6,763 nt of DNA from JAVBMJ01 sp031552535 (GTDB lineage: Bacteria; Bacteroidota; Bacteroidia; Bacteroidales; Rikenellaceae), in NCBI GenBank assembly GCA_031552535.1, contig JAVBMJ010000065.1, positions 1 to 6,763 of the forward strand, read 5' to 3'. A program made the position numbers and the translations under genes. The notes under the pieces are model-generated. The model ran no database searches, had not been told where the DNA came from, and saw only the letters and a list, made by a program, of their open reading frames with translations. Shown here piece after piece: positions 1 through 6,563 of this stretch (the stretch's first letter is position 1; every line of letters begins with the position of its first letter).

Positions 1-2
1 GT

Positions 3-131
3 CGAAACGAAGTCGAAAGACTTTTTCGCAGAATCAAACGGTTCAGACGAATATTTACCAGATATGAAAAACTCGACACGATGTTCTGTGCATTCATTAC
101 GTTAGCTATAATCGTCGATAATTTATGTTAA
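3..131 (+). CDS. IS5-family transposase, C-terminal fragment (cut by window edge)
   Basis: The frame starting at base 3 is open to a TAA at 129-131 and gives 42 residues beginning RNEVERLFRRIKRFRRIFTR. This is the C-terminal part of a DDE transposase of the IS5/IS4 type. It contains the R-(3)-E-(6)-K part of the Y-(2)-R-(3)-E-(6)-K signature: Arg1, Glu5 and Lys12 of the visible fragment, with Glu5 the expected catalytic glutamate. The basic RIKRFRR stretch and the hydrophobic end (MFCAFITLAIIVDNLC) are typical of this family. The stop codon lies inside the terminal inverted repeat at 122-141, a compact arrangement common in short insertion sequences. The rest of the gene lies upstream of the window, so whether the element is intact cannot be judged. 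Family assignment is firm; the IS427-like subgroup is only suggested by the TA next to the end. Confidence 0.85.
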   Translation, partial: RNEVERLFRRIKRFRRIFTRYEKLDTMFCAFITLAIIVDNLC

Positions 132-141
132 CAGGACCTAA
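122..141 (+). repeat. Right terminal inverted repeat of the IS5-family element
   Basis: The 20-bp sequence differs from the MITE repeat at 3415-3434 only at positions 13 and 15. It overlaps the transposase stop codon at 129-131 and contains the palindromic core GTTAAC. Confidence 0.75.
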
Positions 142-205
142 TGCCAACCGGGTTTTGCTCATTATACATTATGCAAATAGTCCTGAGAATAGTTTGCAAC
201 CGAAA

Positions 206-225
206 CTAGGACGTGTTAACGCAAG
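206..225 (-). repeat. Solo, degenerate IS5-type terminal repeat
   Basis: CTAGGACGTGTTAACGCAAG resembles the left MITE repeat TTAGGGCGTGTTAACATAAA at 15 of 20 positions, and 13 of 14 within TAGGnCGTGTTAAC. It is oriented as the left end of an element extending to the right, but what follows is the regulator gene and not transposase sequence. It is preceded by TA, like the other ends. It may be the residue of a decayed or excised relative. Its TAA at 217-219 is also the last in-frame stop before the downstream regulator frame. Confidence 0.5.
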
Positions 226-276
226 CGACCACACTCCGGGTTGAGTTCCGTTTCGGGGATTTCCGTTTTTGCGGGT

Positions 277-284
277 TATATTTT
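277..284 (+). promoter_or_regulatory. Possible -7 element for the AraC-type regulator gene
   Basis: TATATTTT matches the Bacteroidetes -7 consensus TAnnTTTG at five of six fixed bases. A weak TTTC at 251-254, 22 bp upstream, is the only candidate -33 element. Transcription starting a few bases after 284 would leave a short leader before the ATG at 316, which fits the start chosen for that gene. The match could be chance. Confidence 0.3.
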
Positions 285-315
285 ATCCGGGTGCCGGAAG
301 GTGTTTTTTAGTGTC

Positions 316-1515
316 ATGCTGATGTTATACTACTTTCTTCTGCTGCTTCCCTGTTTCGCCAACCTGTTTTGGTCGGCGACCTTGGCATGCCGGGTACGCC
401 GTAACCTGCGCCCACAGAACATATGGATCGGCACATCGCTGCTGCTGGCGGTTAATGGATTCATCTGGGCGACTTACCTGAGCGGCAACGAACGGGAACT
501 CTTTTACAGGATGGATATCGTTGAGGCGTTCACCATGCTGGCTTTCCCTGCGTTTCTGTATTTCTACTACCGTTCGCTCACCGATGAGCGTCCGCTGACA
601 TGGCGCGACGCCATGTGGTTGCTGCCCGCATTGCTCATAGGCACAGGCACGGTAGTACTTTACAGTGCGGTGGACGGACAACAGGCACCGGCCATTATGT
701 CCGAAATGTCACACGGCGGAGCCTCCGCACGGCAGGCGGTCGAACCCACCTACCGGGTCCTTTATTTTGTGAGTGTCACCCTCTATAACATAGCCGCCAG
801 ATTGCAACTGTTGGCCGTCGTGGTTTATGCGGTGATCCGCTATTTACGTTATCGCCGCCGTCTGGACGACTTTTTCTCCAACCCCGAAGGCAAATCGATG
901 GAAAACAACCGGACGATGCTCTGGCTGGTCTTCGCACTCCTCTTATGTCTTGTTGCGGCTTCGGCAGGACGGTTCTATTATTACGACCACCAGGTCTGGG
1001 GATGCTGCATCATGGCCGCAACAGGCATCGTCTCTTTCGCCATGGGGTATAACGTCTGCGAGTTGAAATACACCGCAGCCGATCTTGCCGGCGAAGAGCG
1101 GCGCGGCGACCTGTTGGTTCAGCCGCGGGACGACACGTCGGAGAAAGACAAAAGCACCGCTCAGATCGATGGCAAACAGGCAAGGCTGGCCGCCGAGTTC
1201 GACCGTCTGATGGATCAGGATCATATCTTTTTGCAAAACGACCTGCGGCTGGACGATGTGGCCCTGATGATGAATACCAATCGCACCTACATCTCGCGGA
1301 TGATCAACGAACGTTACGGATTGTCGTTCTCCGAAGTGGTCAACCGCCGCCGCATCGCCTGGGCCCGGGAACTACTGAGCAACAACCCCGGCATGTTGCA
1401 GGAGCAGGTAGCCGAAGCATCGGGTTTCATGCACGCTTCGGCTTTCAGCCGCATGTTCCGCCAGGTAACCGGGACTACGTACCGGGAATCGATAAAACGC
1501 AACAGCCTGGAATAA
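316..1515 (+). CDS. Membrane-spanning AraC-family transcriptional regulator
   Basis: The product is predicted to sit in the inner membrane and bind DNA through a cytoplasmic C-terminal AraC/XylS domain. From the ATG at 316 it is 399 residues. About seven hydrophobic segments fill the first 250: roughly 2-24, 36-55, 68-88, 98-118, 146-177, 197-223 and 229-252. A polar, charged linker follows at about 255-300. The DNA-binding domain occupies about 305-395, with two helix-turn-helix units, LRLDDVALMMNTNRTYISRM and the later VAEASGFMHASAFSRMFRQV, the second carrying the typical AraC signature GF.....FSR.F. The frame is open back to a TTG at 241, but the extra 25 residues look unlike a normal start. 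The ATG at 316 (or 322) begins directly with the first membrane segment, so it is preferred. The gene ends in a terminator and is followed by the lipoprotein gene, whose promoter has a direct repeat it might bind. The fold is clear; signal and target are unknown. Confidence 0.88.
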   Translation: MLMLYYFLLLLPCFANLFWSATLACRVRRNLRPQNIWIGTSLLLAVNGFIWATYLSGNERELFYRMDIVEAFTMLAFPAFLYFYYRSLTDERPLTWRDAMWLLPALLIGTGTVVLYSAVDGQQAPAIMSEMSHGGASARQAVEPTYRVLYFVSVTLYNIAARLQLLAVVVYAVIRYLRYRRRLDDFFSNPEGKSMENNRTMLWLVFALLLCLVAASAGRFYYYDHQVWGCCIMAATGIVSFAMGYNVCELKYTAADLAGEERRGDLLVQPRDDTSEKDKSTAQIDGKQARLAAEFDRLMDQDHIFLQNDLRLDDVALMMNTNRTYISRMINERYGLSFSEVVNRRRIAWARELLSNNPGMLQEQVAEASGFMHASAFSRMFRQVTGTTYRESIKRNSLE

Positions 1516-1540
1516 TCGTCTTTGCCTCGGATGAAAAAAC

Positions 1541-1583
1541 GGAAACGGCTCCTGCACAGGGAGCCGTTTCCTGCATGTTTTTT
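1541..1583 (+). terminator. Rho-independent-type terminator after the regulator gene
   Basis: A perfect 12-bp stem (GGAAACGGCTCC at 1541-1552 with its complement at 1560-1571) closes a 7-base loop. Six T residues follow at 1578-1583, after a 6-base gap. An A-run at 1535-1539 on the left could let it work partly in the other direction. It lies 26 bp after the stop codon and separates the regulator and lipoprotein genes into different transcripts. Confidence 0.8.
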
Positions 1584-1586
1584 ACG

Positions 1587-1619
1587 ATTTGTCAAATCAA
1601 ATACGCAATTTGTTAAGTC
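1587..1619 (+). promoter_or_regulatory. 12-bp direct repeat, 21-bp period: candidate activator operator
   Basis: ATTTGTCAAATC (1587-1598) recurs as ATTTGTTAAGTC (1608-1619), 10 of 12 identical and exactly 21 bp apart, i.e. two helical turns on the same DNA face. The second copy ends 19 bp before the -7 element, so it covers the -33 region, where no TTTG is correctly spaced. AraC-type activators are known to bind tandem half-sites with about this period next to the polymerase. That the neighbouring regulator binds here is inference. The first copy is also part of a palindrome (GATTTG-T-CAAATC, 1586-1598). Confidence 0.45.
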
Positions 1620-1638
1620 ACAGCTGCTGGGGGAGTCC

Positions 1639-1646
1639 TACCTTTG
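1639..1646 (+). promoter_or_regulatory. -7 element of the lipoprotein gene promoter
   Basis: TACCTTTG is a full match to the Bacteroidetes -7 consensus TAnnTTTG. The nearest TTTG upstream (1609-1612) is 26 bp away, too far for the usual 19-21 bp spacing, which suggests an activator-dependent promoter. The predicted leader is about 85-90 nt, AT-rich, and lacks a Shine-Dalgarno sequence. Confidence 0.6.
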
Positions 1647-1666
1647 CCGCAATTGTCGTATTGCGG
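1647..1666 (+). other. Small hairpin at the predicted transcription start
   Basis: CCGCAAT (1647-1653) and ATTGCGG (1660-1666) form a perfect 7-bp stem with a 6-base loop, immediately after the -7 element. It could be a 5'-end RNA stem that protects the mRNA or a palindromic protein-binding site; the sequence alone does not decide. Confidence 0.4.
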
Positions 1667-1740
1667 AATGACTTCTTGTTAATTATTTTATAATCACCAT
1701 TCTATTTATATATTTTTAAGTACAACCTAAAGTTTGATTT

Positions 1741-3150
1741 ATGACGAAGATTCAATTTATGAAGTGGGCGAAAGTTTTCTGTTTTTGTGCATTCCTGTTC
1801 GGGGCATTTTCCTGCGCAGATGACAAACCGGAGCCCAAGCCCGAACCGGTGACCCTGGAGTCTCCCAAGGCAGGCGAAATTGTGGTAACTCCGAGCGAGG
1901 ATGGCACCAAAGCAACGATCACATGGCAGGAAGTAGAGGGAGCCGGCGGATACGAGTTTTCTTTCTTCAATGTAGACGATCCCGCAGCCCCGGTGGTCGT
2001 GGGTGAAGAAAAGCAGGTCATCGAAGGATGTTCGGTCGAACGCGACTTGTCGGAAGATACCAAATATAGCATCAGCATCAGGACGCTCGGCAGCACGAAG
2101 CACAACACCAAAGATGCGGAGGCTGCTTCGGAAGCTGCGTTTACCACGCTGAGTACGGCTGTGGCCTCTATCCCCGATGGCGTTGACCTGAGTGCTTATT
2201 TTACGGAGACTCCTATTCCGGCAAGCAACGCCGGATTGGTTTACGAACTGGTAGCCGGCGGTAATTACACAATGTCGGCAGACATCAATATCGGACTTAC
2301 CAACGTTACAATTCGCGGAGACAAACTCCATCACGCCACGATTACGATGAATGCCGGCTGTTTCATGAGCGAACAGGGCGCCTATACGTTGAAGTTCGTC
2401 GACCTTGAATGCTCCAACTTCACCGCTGCGTCCGTATTCAATTTTTCCTATACGATGAATGCGGCGGCGATGGACAATGGCTGGATAACGGTTTCTTCGC
2501 CTTTCGTTATTCAATCCTGCAATATAAAGAACCTTACGAAACGGCTGTATTACGACAACAACATGAAGTATGCTGTTAAGACGTTAATGATTAAGGATTG
2601 TGTGATTGAGCAAAACCACACCGGTGAGTACGCTATTTATTGGCGGGGAGGATTCATAAAAGACTGCATTCTTGTCAACAGTACATTCTATAACCAGAAT
2701 AGTTCCAACATCAACTTCATCCAGGGCAACGCGAACCGTGCAACTTCGAATACGAATTGGGGATGGACCTCCGCGGGCCTTGATATCAGGAACTGCACGT
2801 TCTGGCAGGTATCGAAGGGAGGGCAGATGGGTAATTATGCCGGATTATCCGTGCCAGGCGTCGGATACCTCACCCTGCACAAAAACATATTCGTCGATTG
2901 TGGAAACAGGGCTGTTGTAAGACGTTTTCTGAGTGGCGCTACGAATATGGCGCGTTCGCTCGATCAAAACTCATATTGGTTCGACGGAGCTTTCGTAACC
3001 GGCGAAATTGCAGAAAATTACGACAATAGCGGGACGCATCTGGAAACGGATCCGCGACTGAAAGATCCCGCAAACGGCGACTTTACGGTCCAGGGCCCGG
3101 GTCAGCTTGCCATTCGTGCCGGCGACCCGCGTTGGCTGCCTGCTCAATAG
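1741..3150 (+). CDS. Surface lipoprotein with FN3-like and beta-helix (DUF4957/DUF5123-like) domains
   Basis: A 469-residue exported lipoprotein, probably on the outer face of the outer membrane. The first 24 residues form a signal peptide with a hydrophobic core (VFCFCAFLFGAF) ending at Cys25. The next residues, ADDKPEPKPEP, are acidic then proline-rich, like the Bacteroidetes signal for surface export of lipoproteins. Residues about 37-138 look like a fibronectin type III domain (TITWQEVEGAGGYEFSF, ending FTTLS). Residues about 150-390 show repeated short strands with aligned Asn and Cys (VIQSCNIKN, MIKDCVIEQN, FIKDCILVNSTF, LDIRNCTFWQV), the pattern of right-handed parallel beta-helix rungs. 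The end, with DPRLKDPANGDFTV and AGDPRW, resembles the DUF5123 C-terminus. Such proteins are often carbohydrate-associated, but no catalytic residues are recognisable, so binding and lyase activity both remain open. The ATG at 1741 follows an in-frame TGA at 1735-1737; Met7 is an alternative start. No SusC/SusD pair is adjacent. Confidence 0.9.
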   Translation: MTKIQFMKWAKVFCFCAFLFGAFSCADDKPEPKPEPVTLESPKAGEIVVTPSEDGTKATITWQEVEGAGGYEFSFFNVDDPAAPVVVGEEKQVIEGCSVERDLSEDTKYSISIRTLGSTKHNTKDAEAASEAAFTTLSTAVASIPDGVDLSAYFTETPIPASNAGLVYELVAGGNYTMSADINIGLTNVTIRGDKLHHATITMNAGCFMSEQGAYTLKFVDLECSNFTAASVFNFSYTMNAAAMDNGWITVSSPFVIQSCNIKNLTKRLYYDNNMKYAVKTLMIKDCVIEQNHTGEYAIYWRGGFIKDCILVNSTFYNQNSSNINFIQGNANRATSNTNWGWTSAGLDIRNCTFWQVSKGGQMGNYAGLSVPGVGYLTLHKNIFVDCGNRAVVRRFLSGATNMARSLDQNSYWFDGAFVTGEIAENYDNSGTHLETDPRLKDPANGDFTVQGPGQLAIRAGDPRWLPAQ

Positions 3151-3212
3151 GAGGGAAAACGATAACCTATAGCGAAGTAAACAGATCCCATGCCGCCCCT
3201 GGCCGCAAGATC

Positions 3213-3254
3213 AAACGCCCGACAATGTGATTATCACCGCATCGGGCGTTTTTT
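3213..3254 (+). terminator. Terminator after the lipoprotein gene
   Basis: AAACGCCCGA (3213-3222) pairs perfectly with TCGGGCGTTT (3242-3251), and the T-run continues to 3254. The 19-base loop holds a second small inverted repeat, GTGAT/ATCAC. It lies about 60 bp after the stop codon. Read on the minus strand, it has only a short T-run, so termination of the convergent gene here would be weaker. Confidence 0.75.
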
Positions 3255-3261
3255 CATTGAC

Positions 3262-3281
3262 TTAGGGCGTGTTAACATAAA
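3262..3281 (+). repeat. Left terminal inverted repeat of the MITE
   Basis: Exact reverse complement of 3415-3434. Just inside it is a small palindrome, ATGATC-A-GATCAT (3281-3293). Confidence 0.85.
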
Positions 3282-3414
3282 TGATCAGATCATCTCCGCT
3301 TTCAACGCTCTTTTCGCCTCCTGCTTTGCCAATTTTTCTTGAAATATTTCCGATATTCCTTCAAAGAAGTGGTTTGCATGAGACAAAAATAGCCTCAAAA
3401 TCGAAAAATACCCG

Positions 3415-3434
3415 TTTATGTTAACACGCCCTAA
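3415..3434 (-). repeat. Right terminal inverted repeat of the MITE
   Basis: Exact reverse complement of 3262-3281 and near-identical to the IS end at 122-141. The identity stops beyond it: the next bases outward (3261 and 3435) are not complementary. Confidence 0.85.
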
Positions 3435-3441
3435 ACCGTTT

Positions 3442-6366
3442 CTAAAACCTCGGGCCGGGACCGTCGAAGATGATCACCTGCCTGCCGCCTCCGGGAGGAG
3501 GGCCGAAAGGGCCCTGAGAAGTGCCACCGCTACGTTCGCCGCCCTGTCCGGCACCTGATTTACGCAAGTTGTAGATGAGGTTTATACCCACATAACGACC
3601 CAGCACGACATTGGTCACATTCTCTATATAGCGTGAGGTGACGTTGCGCGAGAAGCTCTTGTTCTGGTCGAAAATGTCGTAGACTCCGATGTTTATCTCG
3701 CCGCGTTTGTTTTTGAATATTTTCTTGCCTATCTGGGCGTTGCATATTACATAATGCTCATTGTAGTCCTGGCTGATGCCTTTGTATTGGGAATATGATG
3801 CGTCGCCGCGCAGCGTGAAACTGCCGATGTCCCACTTAAACCGCCCGGTAGCCGCCTGGCTGAAATAGGTGTTGTCGTTCTTGGTATTGAAGCTGTTCTT
3901 TACAAGGTTGTAGCCCCCGTTATAGGTGAATGTGAAGTCGATCTTCTCGCTGATATTGCTGCCCAGCACCGCGCCTCCGCTGAAGTAGTTGCCCGTCGAG
4001 AAGTTGGCGACGCCGTCGATTATGCTCGGCGAACGGCTCATGTCGTAGCCCATATTGAAATTGATGTTGCTTTTGATGAACTTCACCGGGGTCCCGTAGC
4101 TTATGCGCGAACGGAAATTGCGGTAGCCGTCCATATTGACCGGTTTGGTGAACTGGCCGTTGGCCCCCACCGTGTAGCCATCGATCACCGCTCCCGCCGC
4201 TCCCAAGTAAACGGTCGAGTCGGCTATATAGTCGCTGCGAAGACTGCCTCCGAGCATTACCATCAGCGTGCGCCCTTTCGTTACGCTCGAACGGGTGAAG
4301 AACATCATCACATCGTTGGCGTAGCTCTGTTTCAGGTTAGGGTTCCCTGTCGACACATTCTGTATGTTCGAACCCTGCGCCACCCGTTGCAGTTGCGAGA
4401 TCGACGGATTGTCGGTGCTCGAACGCGTGAAGAGCCTCAGCGAAGTACTCTGTGAGAAATTGAAATTCACCATTCCGAAGTAGACGATATTGTCGAACGA
4501 GGCCCTCTTGTCGAGTACCGAAGGCAGGGTCTGGTCCAGCGACAGCGTGGCCTTCTGATAAAACACGTTGGCTACAATAACCGCCTTGTCGCTGCCGTAA
4601 CGGTACCCTGGACCGACGCGTTGCGTAAGATAGCCGCTATTGGAGACATTGGAGTAGTCCGGGGCCGGAAGATAAGGCAAAACGCCGTCGCTGCGCAACG
4701 TTTGGTTGTCGGCATCGGAATAGTTGTACCCCAGGCGGTACTGCATCACTACCTGCGATTTTTCGGTCAGTGGTTCGGTGTAGATAAGGTTTCCGTCCAC
4801 ACGGTAGCCCGACGAGCGCGCCGCCGTAAGGCGGTTGTCGGTGATGTCGGGCCACGAACTCGTCCCGTCGTTATAGTCGGTGAACGATAGCGACTGGCGG
4901 TCGCTGTCGTTCTTGCTGATCCTTCCCGTGCCCTCGAAGGTTATCGTGCGGCCCGGCTTACCCAGGCGCAGGCGGTAGACGACACCGGTCGATATGTTGT
5001 AGCCGTTTGAGATGGAGTTGCCGCCGCTTATAATGTCGTAGAGGCCCGTAATGAGGTCGTTGGCCGGTTCGGTGTACTGCCCTGTGTGCGATAATTCGTT
5101 GTTGTCCGACGAATATCGCTGGAAGCTGATGCTCGGACGAAGCATCAGCGTTTGAATCTCGGATATTTTATAGTCGAGTTTGGCGTTGAGGCGGTGGTTG
5201 GTGTTACGCGACCAGGTCGATGAGGCTTCGTCATAGACCTGCACCGTCGGAGTTTCGCTGAAATACTGCCTGTCGACCAGTTGTTGGTTCTCATTGCGGC
5301 TCGTGTTGAAAAAATAACTCCCCTCGAAGTCTATCTTCGGGCTCCACGAGTCGGTGTAGTTGAATCCTATGGCGCCCACCTTCGAAATACCCGGTTGCTG
5401 GCCCACCATGAAGTCGCGGCCGCTTCCGCCGCCCCCGCGCTGCATTCTGACCTGGCCACCGCCGCGTGAACGCATGCCGCCTCCTCCGCTTCCTCCCGTC
5501 ACGCTCAATATGTCCTCGGTAGAGAAGTTCTGCTGGTTGATATTGTTGCCCATGCCGATTATCGAAAAACGGCGCTTCCCCTTGAAAAAGTTAATGTTGC
5601 CGCCGGCATTGTAGAGGTCGTTGAAACCGTAACCCGCGTTGAGTTTTCCGAATGCCGAATTACGCATCGAAGGGTTGGTTACGATGTTTATGGCTTTGTA
5701 GCCCTCGCCGTCGTCGACACCGGTGAATTGAGCCTGATCGCTGAGTTTGTTATACACTTCGACCTTCGACACGGCTTCGGCCGGGAGATTTTTGATAGCC
5801 GTGGCGACATCGCCGCCGAAGAACTCCTTGCCATCGACGAACACCTTTTTTACCTGTTCCCCCTGGGCTTCGACCTCGCCGTTGACCACGGTCAGGCCCG
5901 GCATTTTGGCCAGCAACCCCTCGGCGTCGGCATCTTTGCTCACTTTGAACGCGTCGGCATTGTAAACCACCGTGTCGCCTTTCTGAGAAGTGCGCATCGC
6001 TTGTACCTCAAGCACTATATCGTCTATGCGTTTGGCCTCCTGTTCCAACGCTATGGCGCCCGCATTGGTCCTCGATCCCGACACCGTTATCTGTTTCACC
6101 CATGGGGCATAGCCGAGGAATGTGACCGTCATGCGGTATTCGCCATAAGCTATTCCCGGCATCGACACCACTCCTTTGGCCGCCGATGTGGTGTATTTTT
6201 TCTGTGCAAGCGAGTCTTTCACCAATGCCAGCTCCACTACCGCTCCCACTACCGCTTCTTTGGTGGCGGCGTCAGTAACCGTTGCCGTTACCGTGCCCGT
6301 CTGTTGGGCCGACAATCCCATCCATGCCAGCAGCAAAACGGTTGTCGCTAAAATCTTCCTCCCCAT
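3442..6366 (-). CDS. TonB-receptor-like outer-membrane beta-barrel protein
   Basis: A 974-residue outer-membrane protein of the large Bacteroidetes family with an N-terminal carboxypeptidase-regulatory-like domain, a plug-like domain and a C-terminal barrel (OMP_b-brl_3 type). Residues 1-20 are a signal peptide, likely cut at LSA-QQ. Residues about 23-108 form the Ig-like regulatory domain (TVTATVTDAATKEAVVGAVV...FLGYAPWVKQITV). Residues about 115-232 resemble a TonB plug (LLAKMPGLTVVNGEVEAQGE, KKVFVDGKEFFGGD, INIVTNPS). The rest is alternating beta-strand sequence up to about residue 935 (YVGINLIYNLR). There is no clear TonB box, so transport through TonB is likely but not proven, and the substrate is unknown. 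Two features stand out: a glycine/arginine-rich insert at about 291-316, and a Gly/Pro-rich tail of about 38 residues after the last strand that still ends in Phe, the usual barrel-assembly terminal residue. The start is the ATG 25 bp downstream of a good -7 element. No SusD partner is visible, so this does not look like a classical SusC. Confidence 0.9.
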   Translation of the reverse strand: MGRKILATTVLLLAWMGLSAQQTGTVTATVTDAATKEAVVGAVVELALVKDSLAQKKYTTSAAKGVVSMPGIAYGEYRMTVTFLGYAPWVKQITVSGSRTNAGAIALEQEAKRIDDIVLEVQAMRTSQKGDTVVYNADAFKVSKDADAEGLLAKMPGLTVVNGEVEAQGEQVKKVFVDGKEFFGGDVATAIKNLPAEAVSKVEVYNKLSDQAQFTGVDDGEGYKAINIVTNPSMRNSAFGKLNAGYGFNDLYNAGGNINFFKGKRRFSIIGMGNNINQQNFSTEDILSVTGGSGGGGMRSRGGGQVRMQRGGGGSGRDFMVGQQPGISKVGAIGFNYTDSWSPKIDFEGSYFFNTSRNENQQLVDRQYFSETPTVQVYDEASSTWSRNTNHRLNAKLDYKISEIQTLMLRPSISFQRYSSDNNELSHTGQYTEPANDLITGLYDIISGGNSISNGYNISTGVVYRLRLGKPGRTITFEGTGRISKNDSDRQSLSFTDYNDGTSSWPDITDNRLTAARSSGYRVDGNLIYTEPLTEKSQVVMQYRLGYNYSDADNQTLRSDGVLPYLPAPDYSNVSNSGYLTQRVGPGYRYGSDKAVIVANVFYQKATLSLDQTLPSVLDKRASFDNIVYFGMVNFNFSQSTSLRLFTRSSTDNPSISQLQRVAQGSNIQNVSTGNPNLKQSYANDVMMFFTRSSVTKGRTLMVMLGGSLRSDYIADSTVYLGAAGAVIDGYTVGANGQFTKPVNMDGYRNFRSRISYGTPVKFIKSNINFNMGYDMSRSPSIIDGVANFSTGNYFSGGAVLGSNISEKIDFTFTYNGGYNLVKNSFNTKNDNTYFSQAATGRFKWDIGSFTLRGDASYSQYKGISQDYNEHYVICNAQIGKKIFKNKRGEINIGVYDIFDQNKSFSRNVTSRYIENVTNVVLGRYVGINLIYNLRKSGAGQGGERSGGTSQGPFGPPPGGGRQVIIFDGPGPRF

Positions 6367-6390
6367 ATTTATTTCCCTGTTATCCGGTCG

Positions 6391-6398
6391 CGAAGATA
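6391..6398 (-). promoter_or_regulatory. -7 element of the outer-membrane protein gene promoter
   Basis: On the minus strand TATCTTCG matches TAnnTTTG at five of six fixed bases and is followed by CGACC, a context often seen at Bacteroidetes starts. It lies about 25 bp upstream of the ATG. No TTTG is seen at the expected -33 distance. The predicted leader is short, under 20 nt. Confidence 0.5.
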
Positions 6399-6563
6399 CC
6401 CATTTTTTACCGGGTTGCGCACTTTCGGTCGGCGAAACGGCAAAATGTGACGACGAGAAGCCGGTGGAAGTTCATGGAGCACACAGGAAAACTAACATAG
6501 GTCGAGGTTAATAGCTGCCCTCCTATGGAAAATTCAGAACCTATCTGATTTTTCGAACTGATA

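Larger units (their letters stand above)
1..141 (+). mobile_element. Right end of an IS5-family insertion sequence
   Basis: This stretch holds the tail of the transposase gene and ends in TTTATGTTAACAGGACCTAA (122-141). That end matches the right inverted repeat of the MITE at 3415-3434 at 18 of 20 positions, which supports it being a true element end. The element boundary is probably just before the TA at 139-140, with TA as the duplicated target. The left end lies outside the window, so element size and target duplication cannot be confirmed. Confidence 0.8.
3262..3434. mobile_element. 173-bp MITE-like element with perfect 20-bp inverted repeats
   Basis: TTAGGGCGTGTTAACATAAA (3262-3281) and its exact complement (3415-3434) bound 133 bp of unique sequence too short for a transposase. 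The same end occurs on the IS5-family element at 122-141 (18 of 20), so a related transposase probably moves it in trans. TA is next to both ends (3263-3264 and 3432-3433), consistent with a 2-bp TA duplication; the core element would then be 3265-3431 and the empty site TTAA. On the minus strand one frame is open from end to end for 49 codons to a TGA at 3285-3287 (ending QEKLAKQEAKRALKAEMI) but has no ATG start, so no gene is called. The element sits 7 bp from the lipoprotein terminator and 7 bp from the stop codon of the convergent outer-membrane protein gene. Confidence 0.8.

Noticed and set aside
172..198. TGCAAA/TTTGCA inverted repeat in front of the regulator gene
   Set aside because: The arms are only 6 bp with poor pairing inside; it may be chance.
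241..315. TTG-initiated 25-residue N-terminal extension of the regulator
   Set aside because: The extension has no typical start context, and the ATG at 316 begins the first membrane segment directly and sits just after a possible -7 element.
1609..1612. TTTG as a -33 element for the lipoprotein promoter
   Set aside because: It is 26 bp from the -7 element, outside the usual 19-21 bp; it is better explained as part of the direct repeat.
1702..2514. 270-codon minus-strand frame
   Set aside because: It is antisense to the clear lipoprotein gene, is rich in Arg, His and Cys in a way typical of shadow frames, and shows no known domain.
5728..6351. 207-codon plus-strand frame
   Set aside because: It is antisense to the N-terminal part of the outer-membrane protein gene, whose domains are unmistakable; the composition is that of a shadow frame.
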